Shown here one piece after another: positions 60,809-64,000 of a DNA stretch of 64,000 nucleotides. The stretch's first letter is position 1; each line of letters opens with the position of its first letter. A program made the translations under genes and the position numbers. This stretch comes from Ruminococcus difficilis (GTDB taxonomy: Bacteria; Bacillota_A; Clostridia; Oscillospirales; Acutalibacteraceae), in NCBI RefSeq assembly GCF_016680995.1, contig NZ_JAEQMG010000048.1:186001-250000 (forward strand), written 5' to 3'. A model generated the notes under the pieces. It was not told the origin of the DNA, made no database searches, and saw only the letters and a program-made list of their open reading frames with translations.

Positions 60809-62057
60809 TTGTTTGCACCTCTAAGCCAAGTTTTCGCATTTTATCAAAAAAGTCGGGGAAGCTCTTGTTCACCGCCTGAGCGCCGTCGATCACGCCGCCG
60901 GTCACCGTCAACAGCACCGACAGCGCCATCACGATCCGATGATCGCCGTGGGCGCTGAGTACCTCGGTGGGCTGACGGAGCGCACCGCCGTGTACGATCA
61001 CCTCGTTCTCCCCTACCTCGACGTCGATACCGAGCTTTTGCAGCTCCTGCCGCATCGCGTCCGCGCGGTCACTTTCCTTGATCCGCAGACGGCGGGTCCC
61101 GGTAAACCTCGCGCCGCCGCACAATGCCGCGACAGCGAACAATACGGGTCCCAAATCAGGACAATCCGCGATATCGATCGGATCGATCCCGAGTTTAATA
61201 TTCTCAAAAAGAATTTTATAGGCACTGTCACCCTGCAGGGTATTCTCCCGCAGGCCGTCGATCTTGACCGACGATCCCGCGTAGTTGAGCGCTTCAAAGA
61301 ACGCCGCGTTGGAATAATCTCCCTCAACGGTCACATCCGCGGGACAGTAGCTTTGATTGCCTTTGATCCGATAATTGATCGGTTGAGATTGCCACGTCGC
61401 CCGACATTCCTGTCGTGCTCCTCGCAATGACGTTTCAACCTCGATCCCAAATTGACGCAAAGCCGCAACGGTCATATCGATATACGGCTTGCTCTCCACC
61501 GGCGGCAGGATACGGATCTCGCTGTCGCTGTCGAGCAGCGGCAGTGTGAACAGCAGTCCCGAAATGAACTGGGAGCTGATATTGCCCGCCACCTCGTAGA
61601 CGCCGCTTTTGAGCCTTCCCTCTACGGTGAGATGATCCTCTGCTTTTTTGAAGCGGATCCCCTGATCGCGGGCGATCTTCTCATATACATCCATCGGGCG
61701 GGTCATCAGATACGGGCTGCCCCTGAGCACCCTTTCCTCGCCACAGAGCATACACAGCGGTGTGAAAAAACGCAGGGTACTGCCGCATTCATTGCAGTTG
61801 AGCACGGCGGTTTTTCCGATCGCTTTGCGCACATCCGTCCCTTTGACAAAGGCTGTATCGCCGTCGAGACGGATCTCGGCGCCCAGCGCCCTCAGGCAGT
61901 CGATCGTCGCCTTCACATCCTGTGAAAACGCCAGCCGCCTTACGACGCTCTCACCCTCGCTCAGTCCCGCGCAGATCAACAGCCGATGCGCCATGCTCTT
62001 TGACGGCGGCGCCGTGACCGTGCCGTGCAGCGCGGACGGTTTGATCTCAACCCGCAT
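60792..62057 (-). CDS. aroA: EPSP synthase with an in-frame repeat insertion
   Basis: Transfers the enolpyruvyl group of PEP to shikimate-3-phosphate. 421 residues. Seen: GTVTAPPSKSMAHRLLICAG, NCNECGSTLRFFTP, LMTRPMDVYEKI, SSQFISGLLF, ESKPYIDMT, YCPADVTVEGDYSNAAFF, RRLRIKESDRADAM, and AHGDHRIVMALSV, all the family landmarks. Residues ~209-224 (SLRGARQECRATWQS) have no counterpart in other AroA proteins and are encoded by an R2 repeat (61385-61431). They lie between two beta strands where a loop can be tolerated. Overlaps aroQ by 11 bp and tyrA by 17 bp. Confidence 0.95.
   Translation of the reverse strand: MRVEIKPSALHGTVTAPPSKSMAHRLLICAGLSEGESVVRRLAFSQDVKATIDCLRALGAEIRLDGDTAFVKGTDVRKAIGKTAVLNCNECGSTLRFFTPLCMLCGEERVLRGSPYLMTRPMDVYEKIARDQGIRFKKAEDHLTVEGRLKSGVYEVAGNISSQFISGLLFTLPLLDSDSEIRILPPVESKPYIDMTVAALRQFGIEVETSLRGARQECRATWQSQPINYRIKGNQSYCPADVTVEGDYSNAAFFEALNYAGSSVKIDGLRENTLQGDSAYKILFENIKLGIDPIDIADCPDLGPVLFAVAALCGGARFTGTRRLRIKESDRADAMRQELQKLGIDVEVGENEVIVHGGALRQPTEVLSAHGDHRIVMALSVLLTVTGGVIDGAQAVNKSFPDFFDKMRKLGLEVQTNGMDQ
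61385..61431. repeat. R2 repeat inserted in frame in aroA
   Basis: Minus strand GTCATTGCGAGGAG, palindrome CACGACAGGAATGTCGGG, CGACGTGGCAATCTC. The same ends flank the intergenic copy at 43851-43895. In the aroA frame it has no stop and adds a multiple of three bases. Confidence 0.9.
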
Positions 62058-62481
62058 AGCGTTCCCTCAACAGTTCCATCGCTTCCAGATAGCCGTCGAT
62101 ACCGTGACCGGTGATCGTCGCGATACACGCGAGGCGCACATAGCTGATCTGTCGGAAGCCTTCGCGCTTGTCCACCTCGGAGATATGTACCTCCACCGCG
62201 GGGATCGAAACCGCCTTGAGCGCGTCGAGGATCGCGACGCTGGTGTGAGTGTACGCGCCGGGATTGATGACGATGCCGTCGACCTCCCCGTACGCTTCCT
62301 GTATTTTATCGACCAAATCACCCTCGTGATTGCTCTGGTACAGCTCGACCTCAACCCCGATCTTCTCCGCATGATCCTCGATCAATGCACAAAGAACGGC
62401 ATAGGTCGTCCTGCCGTAAAGCTCCGGCTCACGGATGCCGAGCATATTCAGATTCGGTCCGTTGATCACTAAGATTTTCAT
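62047..62481 (-). CDS. aroQ: 3-dehydroquinate dehydratase, type II
   Basis: Third step of the shikimate pathway. 144 residues, the normal length for the dodecameric type II enzyme. Seen: INGPNLNMLGIREPELYG (catalytic Tyr region), QSNHEGDLVDKI, GIVINPGAYTHTSVA, VEVHISEVDKREGFR (catalytic His) and GHGIDGYLEAM. Overlaps aroA. Confidence 0.96.
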   Translation of the reverse strand: MKILVINGPNLNMLGIREPELYGRTTYAVLCALIEDHAEKIGVEVELYQSNHEGDLVDKIQEAYGEVDGIVINPGAYTHTSVAILDALKAVSIPAVEVHISEVDKREGFRQISYVRLACIATITGHGIDGYLEAMELLRERYAG

Positions 62482-62507
62482 AGGTTCTCCTTGATATCGA
62501 ACGTAGT

Positions 62508-62628
62508 TTTGTAGGGTACGGCGCTTGTCGACGTACCGAGCACAACGAGCGTAGAGTAAAGATAAACTTGGTTAGAGGGAAAATCACCTAAGGTACCGGA
62601 CGAGCAATGCTCGTCCCTACGACAACGT
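62508..62628. repeat. Two R3 palindromes upstream of aroQ
   Basis: GGTACG/CGTACC at 62515-62537 with TTTGTAGGG flank, and GGACGAGC/GCTCGTCC at 62598-62616 with inverted CCCTACG flank. They lie in the 199-bp gap between aroEK and aroQ. Confidence 0.75.
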
Positions 62629-62680
62629 TACACAAACAGCTTTCGTCGGCAATTCGCAAAGGCACATCTCACCGCATCTT

Positions 62681-63913
62681 TTACTCCCCGTTAATAACAG
62701 AATCCGCTACGTCCTCGGGGTCGCAGTCGCCGTCGATGATAAAATCGGCGGTGCTCATATAGGTATCGATACGCTTTTTGTACAGGCGCAGGATCTTTTC
62801 CTTTTTATCCGCGAGCGGTCGGTCATCGGTTGGGATCAGGTTTTCGGGCGACCTGTCGATGAAGAAGATCGCGCCGTTATGCCGCAGCGCCTCGACATTT
62901 TCGGGGCGCATCACCGCGCCGCCGCCGAGGGAGATCACCTTGCCGCTGTACGCGGACACTTCTTTGATCACGTCGGTCTCCAGATCACGGAAGTATGTTT
63001 CGCCTTTTTCCCTGAAAATGGTCGGGATATGTCCCTCCCGTTCCACGATCAGGCGGTCGGTGTCGATCAACTCCCGACCGAGCTGATCTGCGACGAGCTT
63101 GCCGACAGTCGACTTACCCGATGCGGGCATACCGCTCAACACGATATTTCTTTTATCGAAATATATTTCATCATAGATCTTGTTGGTCAGCTTGATGACG
63201 TCCAAATCCTGTCCGAGGAATTTCTCTGCCGCCAGCACCGCCTGCGCGACCAGCATATACAAGCCGCCCGCGGCGTCGATCCCGCGCTTTTGCGCCGATA
63301 AGACCAACTGCGTTTGCAGGGGGTTGTAGATCACATCGATCACACCGCTGAGCAGCGGGAATCTGTCGATGTCGATCGGACAGTCAAAGATGTTCGGGAA
63401 CATCCCGCAGGGGGTCGCGTTGATGATAACGTCCGCGTCACTGTGCAAGGCATACGCATCCTCATAGGTGATCGCGCCCTCACATTCACGGCGGCTGACG
63501 CGCAGGATCTCCTTTGCGCCCATGCGATCACAGACCGCCTTAGCCGTCAGAGAAGTACCGCCCGTGCCGAGGATCAGCACCTTCTTGTACTTCATCAACA
63601 CGCCCGCGCTCTCGATCAGCGCTTTCATCCCGCCGAAATCGGTGTTGTAGCCGCAGAGGATCCCATCACGGTTGACGACGGTGTTCACCGCGCCGATCGC
63701 CTGCGCGTCGGGGTCGATCTCATCGAGCAGCGGGATCACATCCTGCTTATAGGGGATGGTGACATTGATCGCCTTAAAATTCTTTTGAAGAATAAAGTCT
63801 TGCAACTCTTCTTTTTTTAATTCTTTCAGAGAATATTGGTAATATCCCAATTTCTCATGTATCTCTTTGGAGAAGCTGTGCGGCAGCTTCTCCCCGATCA
63901 GTCCGTAGTCCAT
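62681..63913 (-). CDS. Fused shikimate dehydrogenase - shikimate kinase
   Basis: 410 residues from the ATG at 63911-63913. Residues ~1-250 are AroE: LPHSFSKEIHEKLG (shikimate site), NVTIPYKQDV (catalytic Lys), GAVNTVVNRDG, NTDFGGM, NADPH loop LGTGGTSLTAKA, and GGLYMLVAQAV. Residues ~255-410 are AroK: Walker A GMPASGKSTVGKL, ELIDTDRLI, FRDLETDVI, VISLGGGAVM and DDRPLADKK (lid). Both active sites look complete. The fusion combines the fourth and fifth shikimate steps. The ribosome site is weak. An R3 repeat lies directly upstream. Confidence 0.94.
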   Translation of the reverse strand: MDYGLIGEKLPHSFSKEIHEKLGYYQYSLKELKKEELQDFILQKNFKAINVTIPYKQDVIPLLDEIDPDAQAIGAVNTVVNRDGILCGYNTDFGGMKALIESAGVLMKYKKVLILGTGGTSLTAKAVCDRMGAKEILRVSRRECEGAITYEDAYALHSDADVIINATPCGMFPNIFDCPIDIDRFPLLSGVIDVIYNPLQTQLVLSAQKRGIDAAGGLYMLVAQAVLAAEKFLGQDLDVIKLTNKIYDEIYFDKRNIVLSGMPASGKSTVGKLVADQLGRELIDTDRLIVEREGHIPTIFREKGETYFRDLETDVIKEVSAYSGKVISLGGGAVMRPENVEALRHNGAIFFIDRSPENLIPTDDRPLADKKEKILRLYKKRIDTYMSTADFIIDGDCDPEDVADSVINGE

Positions 63914-63925
63914 ATGATCACGTTT

Positions 63926-63967
63926 TTCGTAGGGATGACCATTGGTCATCCGCCAATCAACGTTTCT
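63926..63967. repeat. R3 palindrome upstream of the aroE-aroK gene
   Basis: CGTAGGGATGACCATTGGTCATCC; the palindrome GGATGACC/GGTCATCC is 13 bp before the start codon, followed by CAACGTTTCTC as in the unit at 7345-7392. Confidence 0.75.
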
Positions 63968-64000
63968 CTCCTATCTATATTGGTTGCTATGTACAACGTC

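Overview
The window reads as chromosomal DNA of an endospore-forming, anaerobic, starch-using gut Clostridium-type bacterium, most likely a Ruminococcus or other Oscillospiraceae. This rests on spoIVA, sipL, spoIIP and gpr (spore formation and germination), rubrerythrin and AdhE (anaerobic life), two dockerin-bearing secreted proteins beside a GH13 amylase (amylosome-like starch use), HPr kinase, and the aspS plus gatCAB indirect tRNA route. The species is inferred, not shown. No rRNA, tRNA, CRISPR array, transposase gene or complete prophage was seen.

Layout. 1-5.4 kb: murB (cut by the window edge), hprK, a DUF421/DUF4363 pair, secDF. 5.6-11.2 kb: a PLP aminotransferase, a repeat-packed gap, an orphan BY-kinase/Wzz pair, and the membrane and gamma subunits of a sodium-pumping decarboxylase. 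11.6-18.1 kb: spoIVA and its partner sipL, small unknowns, rsmA and an RsmF-type methyltransferase. 18.2-26.3 kb: LUD protein, amidase, rubrerythrin with zinc-ribbon, DUF4234 and CD225-like membrane proteins, adhE, an APH-like kinase, an FlK-like thioesterase. 26.5-33.3 kb: PrsW-like protease with a repeat tail, gatCAB and aspS. 33.7-38 kb: amylase and a dockerin-bearing starch-binding protein. 38.2-50 kb: rarA, glyA, dusB, spoIIP, gpr, a dockerin papain-like protease, a CHAP protein, TrhA, DegV, an XRE membrane regulator. 50.2-55.5 kb: two complete polar amino-acid ABC transporters in tandem. 55.8-58.6 kb: an SPKTG surface protein and a two-gene phage-like module (tail protein plus endolysin). 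58.7-64 kb: an aromatic amino-acid operon (aroE-aroK fusion, aroQ, aroA, tyrA, DAHP synthase).

The most unusual signal is a rich set of short palindromic repeat families. They mostly lie between genes, but two copies sit in frame inside conserved genes: about 50 extra codons in rsmA just before its SAM-binding motif, and about 16 extra codons in aroA. The rest of each protein is intact, so the repeats appear to have become protein segments. Other notable points are sigma-E-type promoters before spoIVA, sipL and spoIIP, a Rex-box-like palindrome plus a MITE-like element in the adhE leader, a second MITE-like element at 11.2-11.5 kb, and a pair of covarying hairpins in the murB leader.
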